Origin: JACKII01 sp041687435
Lineage (GTDB): Bacteria > Pseudomonadota > Alphaproteobacteria > Bin95
Length of the DNA: 64,000 nucleotides
NCBI GenBank assembly: GCA_041687435.1
Contig: JAWLBX010000007.1
Span: 62,001-126,000, forward strand
Direction of reading: 5' to 3'
In this document: in pieces, positions 36,783 through 45,860 of the stretch
How the letters are laid out: each line of letters starts with the position of its first letter
Position numbering within the stretch: the first letter of the stretch is position 1
Notes under the pieces: model-generated
Seen by the model: the letters and a program-made list of their open reading frames with translations, nothing else
Database searches by the model: none
What the model was told of the DNA's origin: nothing
Made by a program: the position numbers and the translations under genes

Positions 36783-37220
36783 ATGAGTGACCGCCTCTAC
36801 CCTTCCCGCCCCTGGTCGGCGGTCGGCGTGGTCGTCTGGAAAGGCGACCACGTTTTGCTGATTCAACGCGGCAAGGAACCCCGCCGCGGCGAATGGAGCA
36901 TCCCCGGCGGCTCCCATGACCTGGGCGAGACGGTGCGGCAGGCGGCCGTGCGGGAAGTGATGGAAGAAACGAACGTCACCATCCGGCTCGGCCCGATTGT
37001 CGACGTGATCGACACGATCCGCTGCGATGAGGATGGCCGGGTCGTAACCCACTTCACGCTGACCGATTTTGCGGCCACATGGGTCGCGGGCGAACCGGTG
37101 GCTGGCGACGATGCCATGAGCGCCGAGTTCGTGCCGTTCGAAGATGCCCTAACCCGCCTGAACTGGAGCGAGACCGCGCGCGTCATCCGCGAATCGCGGC
37201 GGCTGCTCGCTTTGGACTGA
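36783..37220 (+). CDS. NUDIX hydrolase
   Basis: A 145-residue NUDIX protein hydrolysing a nucleoside-diphosphate-linked compound. The NUDIX box spans about residues 39-61 (GSHDLGETVRQAAVREV then MEETN), with Asn at the last Gly position. The N-terminal AVGVVVWKGDHVLLIQRGKEP is the usual first strand pair. It starts 23 bases after the thiolase stop and 20 bases before the ICMT-like gene, so it may be co-transcribed with them. Substrate unknown; ADP-ribose or NADH-type substrates are possible. Confidence 0.9.
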   Translation: MSDRLYPSRPWSAVGVVVWKGDHVLLIQRGKEPRRGEWSIPGGSHDLGETVRQAAVREVMEETNVTIRLGPIVDVIDTIRCDEDGRVVTHFTLTDFAATWVAGEPVAGDDAMSAEFVPFEDALTRLNWSETARVIRESRRLLALD

Positions 37221-37240
37221 GCGCCAGCAGGAGCAAAAGC

Positions 37241-37723
37241 ATGCCGCTGTCAGATCTATGGAAACGCCACCAGGATAGCCCGGCGGTCATAGCCCTGCCA
37301 CCGGTTATCTATGGCCTGGGTTTCCTCATCGGCTATACGTGCAACCTTTGGTGGGGCTGGAGCTTCGGCGTGGGCGAGGCGACGGTGCTCGGCTGGCTGC
37401 TGGTTGGTGGCGGTGGCCTGCTGGCCATTTGGGCCGCAATGCATTTCCGTCGCGCCGGCACCGCGATACCGCCCCACCTGCCGACCACCGCCATTGTCGC
37501 CGCCGGCCCTTACCGCGTCACCCGCAACCCAATGTATGTGGCGCTTGCGACCGTCCACATCGGGCTCGCTGCCTTGCTGGACGCGCCGGCTGTCCTGCTG
37601 GCCCTGGCGGCTACCCTGCCGGTCATGCACTGGGGCGTGGTGCTGCGCGAGGAAGCCTACCTCGAAGCCAAATTCGGCGAGACGTACTCACGCTATAAAC
37701 GGGCGGTGAAGCGCTACCTCTAA
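37241..37723 (+). CDS. Isoprenylcysteine carboxyl methyltransferase family membrane protein
   Basis: A 160-residue membrane protein with about four hydrophobic spans. The C-terminal GPYRVTRNPMYVALATVHIG and LREEAYLEAKFGETYSRYKRAVKRYL are the signature of ICMT/PEMT-like methyltransferases that use S-adenosylmethionine. AGGAG lies before the ATG at 37241. In bacteria the substrate of these proteins is generally unknown, since prenylated proteins are absent. Confidence 0.87.
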   Translation: MPLSDLWKRHQDSPAVIALPPVIYGLGFLIGYTCNLWWGWSFGVGEATVLGWLLVGGGGLLAIWAAMHFRRAGTAIPPHLPTTAIVAAGPYRVTRNPMYVALATVHIGLAALLDAPAVLLALAATLPVMHWGVVLREEAYLEAKFGETYSRYKRAVKRYL

Positions 37724-37778
37724 AGATCAGCCGGAAAGGTTGCATCGGCTTTGCCCCGTTCCGGCCGAATGGCAGATC

Positions 37779-38567
37779 TCAGGCCGCCGCCTTATGTTGC
37801 CGCCAGGCACGCACGCCCGCCGCGCCCATTGCCAGCATGGCGATGGCCGGCAAAGTTGACGCCGGCTCCGGCACCTGGGCCGCGCGGGTTCCGACATGCA
37901 CCGGAGTATCGGACGAGTTTTCGTAGGTCCATTCGACGACCGTCAGCCGATTGTCGATGGTTACGCCCAGATCGAGCTGCGCCCAACCGTAATGCGTATT
38001 GCCGCCTGACAGAAACGAGAACCCGACGTTGACGGGTCCGGTCGCCCCACCGAACCCCATCCCCGGATCGACGATCGTCGACGTTATATCGGGCTGTGTA
38101 TTCGGTGGTACGTACAAACGTTCCGAGACCAGCACTTCCGTAGCGAAAAGTCTTGCATTGCTTGCCGGCAGATAGGCAGACAACGTTGCGCCAACGCGCG
38201 CGCTGGATGCCAAGGGACGGGCGAACGACGTGGACCCCACAAAACCCATCCCGTTGAGGCGAGTGCCGCCTGGCAAAAAATTCGATAGAATATTGCGGAA
38301 CTGGCCATACCGGAACGTGCTGTAAACACCGGCCGTTTGAGTGCGCGTATTGGAGAAGTTCAAGGCAAAGTCCGGGCCATTGACGCCATCGACATCCCAG
38401 GTCGCCGCATTTCCAATACCGATCATTGTGAAGTCCTGCGCCCGCACACTGACCGGACTACCCTGTACCGTGACCAAAGCCGCATCTGCTGCGGCCGGCG
38501 CAACGATCACCGATGCAGCACCCGCAGCCATACTCACCCGTTGCGTAAAAGACAATTCCACCTTCAT
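37779..38567 (-). CDS. PEP-CTERM sorting domain protein
   Basis: A 262-residue exported protein. An N-terminal signal peptide (about residues 1-29, ending AADAA) and a C-terminal VPEPAS motif, a hydrophobic span and a short basic tail (RAWRQHK) define a PEP-CTERM protein. These are processed by an exosortase and associated with exopolysaccharide or the outer surface. The mature part is strand-rich and low in cysteine, with no recognised domain. The exosortase is not in this window. The start at 38567 is set by the signal peptide. Confidence 0.88.
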   Translation of the reverse strand: MKVELSFTQRVSMAAGAASVIVAPAAADAALVTVQGSPVSVRAQDFTMIGIGNAATWDVDGVNGPDFALNFSNTRTQTAGVYSTFRYGQFRNILSNFLPGGTRLNGMGFVGSTSFARPLASSARVGATLSAYLPASNARLFATEVLVSERLYVPPNTQPDITSTIVDPGMGFGGATGPVNVGFSFLSGGNTHYGWAQLDLGVTIDNRLTVVEWTYENSSDTPVHVGTRAAQVPEPASTLPAIAMLAMGAAGVRAWRQHKAAA

Positions 38568-39017
38568 TGCCCAGACTCCCCAGAATTTCCAATCCGACTT
38601 ACCCGTTTCGCCGAGTCTTATTAGGCTTACAAATGGATGCGTCATCGTCAAACAAATTATTGCGACGTTAATTCTCTATTTGATAAATTTCAGAAAATTC
38701 AGAGACTTTTTATTAATTGGTACCATGAACGAGAATGAAGGAAGGATGACCGGCCGGAATTGCCATAATTTTACGAAATCCTCAAATTTACCGAGACAAT
38801 CCATCCCTTTTCAGGATATATCCTTGAATTATTTGAAAAATAGCAACATCAATTACGCCTTTACGATAGATATCGTACTGGATTTCGTTGCTCCCCGGAA
38901 CAGATCAAGGCCTTGCGAAACCGGAAATAGACCGGTGCGGCGCCGTTCGCGTATGCCGCCCCGATCAACTCCCCTTTTGCCAGCCCTGGGTCGGCGTCTC
39001 TGCCTGAAGGCCGAGGG
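38568..39017. promoter_or_regulatory. Upstream region of the PEP-CTERM gene, 450 bp, partly AT-rich
   Basis: No gene is supported. The stretch 38640-38900 is AT-rich compared with its flanks and probably holds the promoter of the leftward PEP-CTERM gene. A rightward open frame at 38341-39150 crosses it, but it overlaps two real genes, has no family features and was rejected. Confidence 0.5.
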
Positions 39018-40409
39018 TTATTTGCCGGCCATGGCCTCGATCAGCGCGCGCACCGGTGTATCGGCTGGCGCATCGAGCACGAGCGTTTTCAACGCCTTGC
39101 CCTTCTCGCCCAACAGCGCGTCGTATTTGGCGAGCAGGCCGGCCCTGTAGTCCGCTGAATCGTGCGCACCCGAAGGATTGTCGCGGTCCACGCGCACCAC
39201 ACTATCGGCGGTATGCACCTCGACCCAGCCGGGGTATTTTTCCGGGTAGATCGCATCCAGCCGCTCGTCGCCGACAATCTCGATGCGCTGGGCTAGCGCC
39301 ACCACATCCGGCGAGCGCATGCGCTCATCCGTAAATTGCTCCGGCAGAACGGCGCCATCCAGCAGCGCCACTGCGATACAATAGCGCGCCGACATCTGGG
39401 CAAACAGCGCAGTGCCCGGCTCATAGGGGTAGCCGCACTGCACGTCCACCACCTTCGGCAGCCCCACCACGACACGCTCACTCGCCTTCGGTGCGCGGCC
39501 CAGCGTATTGCGGATGGCAATGGCGCAGTCGTTATAAGCATGCACGGAGCCGCAACACGCATAGGGCTTGAAATTATTGGTCAGCAACTCCCAACGGCTG
39601 CCGATACCGTCCAGCAGTTTACGGCCGTCGGCATGGTCGCTGAAGGCTGTCAGGAAGCTGCCGTCCTCGGTCTCCAGCACTTTGGCCGGGCCGGAAAAGC
39701 CGCGGGAGGCCAGTTCCGCCGCCATCACACCGCTTTGCGCCGCGCGGCCGGGATGAAAGCGTTTGCTCATGGCGCCGTCGGCGTTGAACGCGAACAAGCC
39801 CGAACCTTGCGTCGCGCCCAGCCCAATGGCCCAGGCCGTTTCCTCCCCGCCCAGCCAGAGCAGCCAGCTTGCCGCGGCGGCAGCGCCCACGGGGCCGCAA
39901 ACCCCGGTCAGGTGCCAACCGCGCAGCCGGGCTTGGTTCGGGTCCAATGCCTTGGACAGGCGGATCATGGTTTCGTAACCGAGCGCGACGCCGCCGAGCA
40001 ACTGGCCAAGATTGCACTTATTGGCCTCTGCCACCGCCATTGCCGCGGGAATGACCACGGCACCCGGGTGCAGCTTCTGACAGAAATCATCCAGCTCGAA
40101 CGCGTGCGCGGCAATGCCGTTGACGAAGGCCGCATCGGAGGTGCGCAGCAACGCCTCCTCCTCGCCCCAAATGGTCGCGGCGTCGTCTAAATCGGGGGCT
40201 GTGGCACCATAGGCCCACTCGCGGGCGATTCCCGTCCATTCCTCGTTCTGACCATGCACGCCGACACCGAGTGTATCGAGCAACGCAAGCCGCATCGCCT
40301 GCTGTACATTGGCCGGCAACTCCCCCCGGTCGAAGCCGCTGATCCAGTCGGCAAGGTCCCGGGTCAAATTGGGCGGCAACACGGTAGGGTTCGAGGATGT
40401 GTCAGACAT
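39018..40409 (-). CDS. MmgE/PrpD family protein
   Basis: A 463-residue protein of the 2-methylcitrate dehydratase superfamily. The N-terminal LLDTLGVGVHG, HAFELDDF, HPGAVVIPAAMAVAE and the later KRFHPGRAAQSGVMAAELA blocks are the family hallmarks. The family also contains cis-aconitate decarboxylase and many uncharacterised dehydratases. No prpB or prpC is nearby, so true methylcitrate dehydratase is unlikely. It is downstream of the MlrC-like peptidase on the same strand and may act on the same substrate pathway (inference). Confidence 0.88.
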   Translation of the reverse strand: MSDTSSNPTVLPPNLTRDLADWISGFDRGELPANVQQAMRLALLDTLGVGVHGQNEEWTGIAREWAYGATAPDLDDAATIWGEEEALLRTSDAAFVNGIAAHAFELDDFCQKLHPGAVVIPAAMAVAEANKCNLGQLLGGVALGYETMIRLSKALDPNQARLRGWHLTGVCGPVGAAAAASWLLWLGGEETAWAIGLGATQGSGLFAFNADGAMSKRFHPGRAAQSGVMAAELASRGFSGPAKVLETEDGSFLTAFSDHADGRKLLDGIGSRWELLTNNFKPYACCGSVHAYNDCAIAIRNTLGRAPKASERVVVGLPKVVDVQCGYPYEPGTALFAQMSARYCIAVALLDGAVLPEQFTDERMRSPDVVALAQRIEIVGDERLDAIYPEKYPGWVEVHTADSVVRVDRDNPSGAHDSADYRAGLLAKYDALLGEKGKALKTLVLDAPADTPVRALIEAMAGK

Positions 40410-40520
40410 GGGTTAAGTCCTTCAATCAAACGTCATCGTCATCAACACAGTTCTGGACGGTTTGGGCAAGAGGGCGAAATGTATTCGGGCTGCGGTTGCG
40501 GCCCGTTGCACTGCTCGCCC

Positions 40521-41984
40521 TCAGGCAAAAGGATTTTCCACCTTTGGCCAGTAAGGCTGGGTAAACACCTTGAACGGGATCGCGCCGTAATGCGGGGCAA
40601 TGGCGCCGGGCGTTGCGCAATAGAGCACCGCTTCCGCCATCGGGTTGAAGCCGGCATAGAAGTGCTGAGAGCTTTTCACGAACACCATCCTTTTGGCGCT
40701 CAGGTCGATGCCCAGCTTGGTGAAGGCGTCCGGGTTAAAGACTTGGGTGCGCTGGGTATTCAACACCAAATCGATATCGCCCTCCATCTGCACCCACACC
40801 GCGGTGCCTAGCGGGTTGATGGACGAACCAAAGGTTTGTTCGGCATTGCGAGCAATCTTTTTGACCGTCACCCTCAGGTCGAGTGGCAGACCGCTGGCCT
40901 TGCCGACCTTGCCGCCGATGCGCAGGTCCAACGTCGCCCCCTCGCCGGATTCTTCGCAAAACCGAACCGCGGTCGGGTCCCAGTAGAGGCCGCTAGCGAT
41001 GCCCGTCAGCCCTTTCTCCAGCGCCGCCGCCAGCAGATAGGTCGAGTCGGACGGTGCACCGCCACCCGCATTGTCGCTGGTATCAGCAATCACCACCGGG
41101 CCTTTGTTATGCCCAGCCGCCTCGTCCAGAATGTCGTTCATGTCACGGGGCGGCATGGCCGTAGCCTCGCGCATGTCCCAAACTTCCCTGCCAAGCTGTT
41201 CAGCCAGGGCCGCGGCCTTGGCCTCGTCGCCATCGGCCACTACCAGGATTTTGGCGCTCGCCTCCGGCACGTCACCCCACGGAAAGCCATGGGCGAAGCT
41301 GATGGAGAGAATACCGTCCTCGCCCTCCAATGATTGCAGCTTGTCGACAAAGCTGCGGGTCGGCTCGAACGGTGTTCGCCAAGTGTTGATCATGCGCAGG
41401 TCATAGCGGGCCATCATCGGGCGCACCTTGCCCGCCGCCGTATCGGCGCAGAGGTCGAACAACTCCTTGGCGCGTTGGGGGGCGTCGATGTGGGGGTATT
41501 CCTTGAAGGTGATGAGCGCGTCCGCCGCGCCGACCATCTCGCCCGTGATCGAACAGTGCAGATCCAACTCCCCTCCCAGCACGCGGTCCGGTCCGAGGAT
41601 GGCGCGCACGCGCTGCAGCATGTCGCCCTCGCAATCGAGATAGCCCTCCGCCACCATCGCGCCGTGCATGTTGATGAGAGCGATATCGACCGGCATGGCC
41701 CCTTCCAGATCGCGTAGCATCTCGTCCCGCAGGCCCTCATAGACCGCGCGCACACAGACGCCGGCGGGCTGGGCAAAGGCGGCAATGCTCTCGATCACAT
41801 CCCAACCTCGCGCCTTCGCCTCCCGCCGCCAGACATGCAGCGGCTCGGAGAACAGCAGCGGCTCATGCTCGGTCGCCTTGTCGCCATTATGAAACAGCAT
41901 CGTGTCACGAAATGTCTCCCAGCCGGTCGGCAGGGGGGAAAATGTGTTTGTCTCGGTGCCGAGGCAGGCGATGAATACGCGCAT
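40521..41984 (-). CDS. M81 family metallopeptidase (MlrC/microcystinase-like)
   Basis: A 487-residue zinc peptidase of the MlrC family, named after the last enzyme of microcystin breakdown but widespread and mostly uncharacterised. The N-terminal FIACLGTETNTFSPLPTG, ELDLHCSITGEM (metal-binding Asp and His) and FKEYPHID blocks identify it, and the C-terminal ADTSDNAGGGAPSDSTYLL is the MlrC C domain. It lies in a run of amide- and amino-acid-handling genes and may hydrolyse a cyclic or modified amide. Confidence 0.9.
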   Translation of the reverse strand: MRVFIACLGTETNTFSPLPTGWETFRDTMLFHNGDKATEHEPLLFSEPLHVWRREAKARGWDVIESIAAFAQPAGVCVRAVYEGLRDEMLRDLEGAMPVDIALINMHGAMVAEGYLDCEGDMLQRVRAILGPDRVLGGELDLHCSITGEMVGAADALITFKEYPHIDAPQRAKELFDLCADTAAGKVRPMMARYDLRMINTWRTPFEPTRSFVDKLQSLEGEDGILSISFAHGFPWGDVPEASAKILVVADGDEAKAAALAEQLGREVWDMREATAMPPRDMNDILDEAAGHNKGPVVIADTSDNAGGGAPSDSTYLLAAALEKGLTGIASGLYWDPTAVRFCEESGEGATLDLRIGGKVGKASGLPLDLRVTVKKIARNAEQTFGSSINPLGTAVWVQMEGDIDLVLNTQRTQVFNPDAFTKLGIDLSAKRMVFVKSSQHFYAGFNPMAEAVLYCATPGAIAPHYGAIPFKVFTQPYWPKVENPFA

Positions 41985-42192
41985 TTAGGGGCTCCATCGG
42001 AAATTGGCGATCGCCCCAACGCTAGCCGCAATCGCCGCTTGTGCGCTAGGTTGCTTTGGACGCGGTTGCGCAGGCTGTCGCATCTGCGCAGTTGCGGCGG
42101 GGTGGCGAAGGGTGTTCGCCAGCCCAATATCCAGACAATCCGAGGCGCGGACTCGCCGATTTGCGCCCAAAACCACAGACAAAGGAGGCGGC

Positions 42193-43194
42193 ATGGCGGG
42201 ACCATCGATGCAAATACCCCCCTGGCGCACCAACGACGCAGGCGAGCAGCGGCGCGTCGGTGTGGAATTGGAATTTGCCGGCATTGATCTTATTACAGCC
42301 GCGCGTGCGGTGTGTGACACTTATGGCGGAACAATCGCCTGGCATGACGCACACAGTATCCTGATCTCCGGCACCGATTTCGGCCAGTTCGAGGTGGAAC
42401 TCGACTCCGACTTTGCCCACCCGAGCGCGCGCAATCCGACGGAAGGCGATTTGATGGCCCGGACCGCCGCGATCGCGCGGGCCGCCATCGGCGACGTGAT
42501 CGAGCACTGGATGCCGCGGGAAATCGTGACCCCACCGATGCCGCTCGACGCGCTGCCGACGCTCGATGATCTTTGCGGCCGTCTGCGGAATCTGGGTGCA
42601 GTTGGCACCGACGCCAGTTGGCGCTACGCCTTTAGCGTGCAACTGAACCCGGAGGTGCCGAGCCTTGCCTGCGACAGTGTTCTGAGGGTCTTCCGCAGCT
42701 TCCTGGTCTTGAGCGACTGGCTGCGTGCAGTCACCGCACGCAGCATGTTGCGCCGCGCCTTGCCGTTTGCACAACCGTTCCCGCGCAACTATGTCGGGGC
42801 CGTGCTTGCTGCTGGATACTGGCCCGATTGGCCAGAATTCATTCACGATTACCTGACCGCAAACCCAACCCGCAACCGGGATCTGGACTTGTGCCCGCTG
42901 ATGGCACATGTGGATGAGGCGCGGGTGCGAGCATATTTGGACGACCCACGGATCAAGTCCCGCCCGACATTCCATTACCGGCTGCCTGACAGCAGGATAG
43001 AAGACCCATCCTGGAGCGTGATCACCGAATGGAACCGCTGGGTCGCGGTGGAACGGCTGGCCGCCGATCCGGAAGCGCTGGCCGAACGCACGGCCACCTA
43101 TGTCCGTTATTTCATAGATGCCCCGGAAAGCGACTGGGTGCAGGAGATGAGCATATGGCTCGAACGCCATCCCGGCGTCCTCGTATCGGAATAA
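42193..43194 (+). CDS. Amidoligase family protein
   Basis: A 333-residue protein related to the glutamine-synthetase-like amidoligases, which form amide or peptide bonds from a carboxylate and an amine using ATP. The N-terminal RRVGVELEFAG is the family first strand with the metal-binding glutamates, followed by GQFEVELDSDF. AAAGGAGG lies 4 bases before the ATG at 42193. Its end overlaps the start of the glutamine amidotransferase gene by 40 bases, so the two are coupled. Partner substrates are unknown. Confidence 0.83.
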   Translation: MAGPSMQIPPWRTNDAGEQRRVGVELEFAGIDLITAARAVCDTYGGTIAWHDAHSILISGTDFGQFEVELDSDFAHPSARNPTEGDLMARTAAIARAAIGDVIEHWMPREIVTPPMPLDALPTLDDLCGRLRNLGAVGTDASWRYAFSVQLNPEVPSLACDSVLRVFRSFLVLSDWLRAVTARSMLRRALPFAQPFPRNYVGAVLAAGYWPDWPEFIHDYLTANPTRNRDLDLCPLMAHVDEARVRAYLDDPRIKSRPTFHYRLPDSRIEDPSWSVITEWNRWVAVERLAADPEALAERTATYVRYFIDAPESDWVQEMSIWLERHPGVLVSE

Positions 43195-43883
43195 CAACAC
43201 AGCGGCGGGGCGGCCGTGCCATGTGGTGGTTCAACCGGTTCGCTGTCTGGCGGGTCGGCGGGAAGCCCGTCCGGATCTCGCCCGACCGTCTGGTTCCACT
43301 GGATACGCTTGACGGCCTTCTTGTTGGTGGCGGCGACGACATCAGCTTCTCGCTCTACATGCCGCAGGAAAATTGGCCGGAACTGCGCCCAGAGGTGCGG
43401 ATCGATGTGGAGCGCGACCATGTGGAGCGCGATCTGGTCAACGAGGCCATCGCGCGACATCTTCCGGTGCTGGGGATTTGCCGGGGTGCCCAGATGATCA
43501 ATGTCGCCCGTGGAGGAACGCTGCATGCGGATATCTATTCCGCCTATGAAGGCGTGCGGGCCATGCGCACCCCTCTGCCCCGCAAACGCATCCAGATCGA
43601 GCCGGGGTCACGGCTGCATGAATTGCTGGGAACGATGACCTGCCGCGTCAACGCCTTGCATCACCAATCGGTCGACGAACTTGGCCAGGGCATGCGCGTC
43701 GCCGCACGCGACGAATACGGCATCATCCAGGCTATCGAAGCGCCAGGGGAACCATTCCTCCTCGGCGTGCAATGGCATCCGGAATTTCTCGTATTCGACC
43801 GCGGCCAGGTGCGTCTGTTCGAGCGGCTGGTGGCCGCAGCACGCAACCGCAACCGCTCCAAATCGGTTGCGGCGGCTGCATAA
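43155..43883 (+). CDS. Class I glutamine amidotransferase / gamma-glutamyl hydrolase (peptidase C26)
   Basis: A 242-residue amidotransferase-fold protein. The nucleophile is Cys109 in GICRGAQ, and His208 and Glu210 are in VQWHPEF; the VGGGDDI segment is typical of the PuuD-like gamma-glutamyl-GABA hydrolases. The start at 43155 has AGGAG upstream and overlaps the amidoligase gene. Amidoligase and C26 genes have been reported together, where the C26 protein may supply ammonia or cleave a gamma-glutamyl intermediate. Which applies here is open. Confidence 0.88.
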   Translation: MARTPSRRPRIGITTQRRGGRAMWWFNRFAVWRVGGKPVRISPDRLVPLDTLDGLLVGGGDDISFSLYMPQENWPELRPEVRIDVERDHVERDLVNEAIARHLPVLGICRGAQMINVARGGTLHADIYSAYEGVRAMRTPLPRKRIQIEPGSRLHELLGTMTCRVNALHHQSVDELGQGMRVAARDEYGIIQAIEAPGEPFLLGVQWHPEFLVFDRGQVRLFERLVAAARNRNRSKSVAAAA

Positions 43884-43997
43884 ATATTCAGACGGCCGAC
43901 AATGGATTTCTGCCGCTTCTTGGGCCTCCACATGACCAATTCTTGAGCAGGATGGCAATTCGGGCTGGCGGATCGGATATTCTTCGCGTTAGGCTGC

Positions 43998-44012
43998 AAC
44001 ACTCGAAGTGTT
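43998..44012. promoter_or_regulatory. Inverted repeat upstream of the sigma-54 promoter
   Basis: AACACT and AGTGTT are exact complements separated by CGA. The site lies about 46 bases upstream of the -24 element, a reasonable though close place for an activator or repressor. It does not match the NtrC consensus. Confidence 0.35.
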
Positions 44013-44056
44013 TCGTATCTGGGAGGAAATGTCGGGTGCAAGGCCTGCTTGGAAAT

Positions 44057-44073
44057 TTGGCACGGTACTTGCT
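44057..44073 (+). promoter_or_regulatory. Sigma-54 (RpoN) -24/-12 promoter
   Basis: TTGGCACGGTACTTGCT matches the sigma-54 consensus TGGCACG-N4-TTGC at every conserved base. GG at 44059-44060 and GC at 44071-44072 are separated by exactly 10 bases. Transcription should begin near 44084, 44 bases before the binding-protein start. It implies control by an enhancer-binding protein, for example in nitrogen limitation. Confidence 0.8.
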
Positions 44074-44127
44074 GGCTTAACAAATGTGCCGTTTGCGGCA
44101 CTTCAACTGCTCAAGGGAGGGTCAGGG

Positions 44128-45711
44128 ATGCGCCTGCTATCGAAATTGGCCAAAGGCATCGGCATTGCTGCACTTGCTGCGGCCATGCTGGGCCCGGCCA
44201 ACGCCGAAAAGGTCTTGCGGGTTGTGCCGCACGCCGACTTGAAGAACGTGGATCCCATCTGGACTACGGCCTACATCACCCGCAACCATGGCTACATGGT
44301 TTACGACACGTTGTTCGCTGCGGACGAAAATCTCAAGATTCACCCGCAGATGGTCGGCGAATATTCGATCAGCGATGACGGGCTAGTCTATACGATGACC
44401 CTGCGGGACGGCCTGAAATGGCACGATGGAACCCCGGTCACATCCGAGGATTGCATTGCCTCCATCAAACGGTGGGGCAAGCGGGATAGCGCCGGTCAGA
44501 AGCTGATGGACTTCATGGCCAGCATTGAGGCGGTCGATGACAAGACGTTCACGCTGACCCTGAAGGAGCCCTATGGCTTCGTGCTCGATTCGCTCGGCAA
44601 GATCAGCTCGAACACCCCGTTTATGATGAAGAAGGAACACGCGGAAACCGACGCTTTCACGCAGGTTTCGGAGATCGTCGGTTCCGGCCCGTTCAAGTTC
44701 TCTCAGGACGAATGGGTTCCGGGCTCGAAAGTGGTCTACCTCAAAAATGAAGACTACGTTCCGCGCGACGAACCGGCATCCGGCGCTGCCGGCGGCAAGG
44801 TCGTGAAGGTCGACCGAGTAGAATGGATTTACATTCCCGATCCGGCCACCGCGATGAACGCGCTGATCAATGGCGAAGTGGATTACTGGGAAACCCCCGC
44901 CGTCGATATGGTGCCGCTGCTACGCAACAATCCCGCCGTGGAAGTGGCGGTGATCGACCCCCTGGGCACGCAAGGCTGGCTGCGGCCCAACCATCTGCTG
45001 CCGCCGTTCGACAATCCGAAGGTGCGGCGGGCGCTGCAAATGGGGGTCAATCAGGAAACCTACATGCAGGCGATCGTCGGCGATCCGGAATTGTACACGC
45101 TCTGCAAGGCGTTTTTCATGTGCAATTCGCCGAACGAGTCGACCGCCGGCGACAAGGGGTATCTTGAGGGCAACATGGAAAAAGCCCGCGAGATGTTGAA
45201 AGAGTCGGGCTATGATGGCCGCAAGGTCGTGATGATGCAGCCAACCGATGTGCCGTTGCTGAACAACGCAACCCTGGTGACGGCGCAGGTGCTGCGCGAC
45301 ATGGGTTTCAACCTGGAAATCCAGGCGATGGACTGGTCAACCCTGACCTCCCGCCGCGCCATCCAGAAACCGGTTGACGACGGCGGCTGGAATATCTTCC
45401 ACACCTATTCGACCGGTGCGGATACCAACTCGCCGGTGTTGCATTCCGCCGTTTCAGGCGCCGGTCCGGAACGGGCCTGGTTCGGCTGGCCGACCGATGC
45501 CAAGACGGAAGAACTGCGCGACGCCTATGCCCGCGCCACCGATCCGGACAAGAAAAAAGCCATCGTGGATGAGTTACAGGCGCGCCTGTTCGAGGTGGTG
45601 CCGTTCGTCAACTACGGCCAGTGGTTCCAGCCGGTGGTTTGGCGCAAAGGCCTGGAAGGCGTCCTGGTTTCGCCGGTGCCGTTCTTCTGGAACATTTCAC
45701 TGCCGGAATAA
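44128..45711 (+). CDS. ABC transporter substrate-binding protein, peptide/nickel family 5
   Basis: A 527-residue periplasmic binding protein for oligopeptides or a related solute. A signal peptide (residues 1-26, ending PANAE) is followed by the family 5 blocks TYTMTLRDGLKWHDGTPV-like sequence (YTMTLRDGLKWHDGTPVT) and GSGPFKF. GGGAGG precedes the ATG at 44128. It is the first gene of the sigma-54-driven unit, followed by two permeases. A hairpin after its stop could keep its message more abundant than the permease message. Confidence 0.93.
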   Translation: MRLLSKLAKGIGIAALAAAMLGPANAEKVLRVVPHADLKNVDPIWTTAYITRNHGYMVYDTLFAADENLKIHPQMVGEYSISDDGLVYTMTLRDGLKWHDGTPVTSEDCIASIKRWGKRDSAGQKLMDFMASIEAVDDKTFTLTLKEPYGFVLDSLGKISSNTPFMMKKEHAETDAFTQVSEIVGSGPFKFSQDEWVPGSKVVYLKNEDYVPRDEPASGAAGGKVVKVDRVEWIYIPDPATAMNALINGEVDYWETPAVDMVPLLRNNPAVEVAVIDPLGTQGWLRPNHLLPPFDNPKVRRALQMGVNQETYMQAIVGDPELYTLCKAFFMCNSPNESTAGDKGYLEGNMEKAREMLKESGYDGRKVVMMQPTDVPLLNNATLVTAQVLRDMGFNLEIQAMDWSTLTSRRAIQKPVDDGGWNIFHTYSTGADTNSPVLHSAVSGAGPERAWFGWPTDAKTEELRDAYARATDPDKKKAIVDELQARLFEVVPFVNYGQWFQPVVWRKGLEGVLVSPVPFFWNISLPE

Positions 45712-45734
45712 GCCTGCGCTTGAAGGCAAGGTGC

Positions 45735-45756
45735 GCCCCGGCAATGATGCCGGGGC
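45735..45756 (+). other. Intercistronic stem-loop between binding protein and permease
   Basis: GCCCCGGCA and TGCCGGGGC form a perfect 9-bp stem with loop ATGA, 24 bases after the binding-protein stop. There is no T-run, so it probably stabilises the upstream message or partly attenuates rather than terminates. Confidence 0.6.
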
Positions 45757-45860
45757 CGCCAGCCGCCGCGCTCCCAGCCGATAGCGCCACAGGGTTCAAC
45801 ATTTTCCTGTTCTGCCCTGGGGAACAAACGCTTGGTGTCCCGTAGGCCAAGGCAAGACGC

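Noticed and set aside
38341..39150. Rightward 269-codon frame crossing the PEP-CTERM upstream region
   Set aside because: It overlaps the real PEP-CTERM gene and the MmgE/PrpD gene on the other strand and has no coherent domain.
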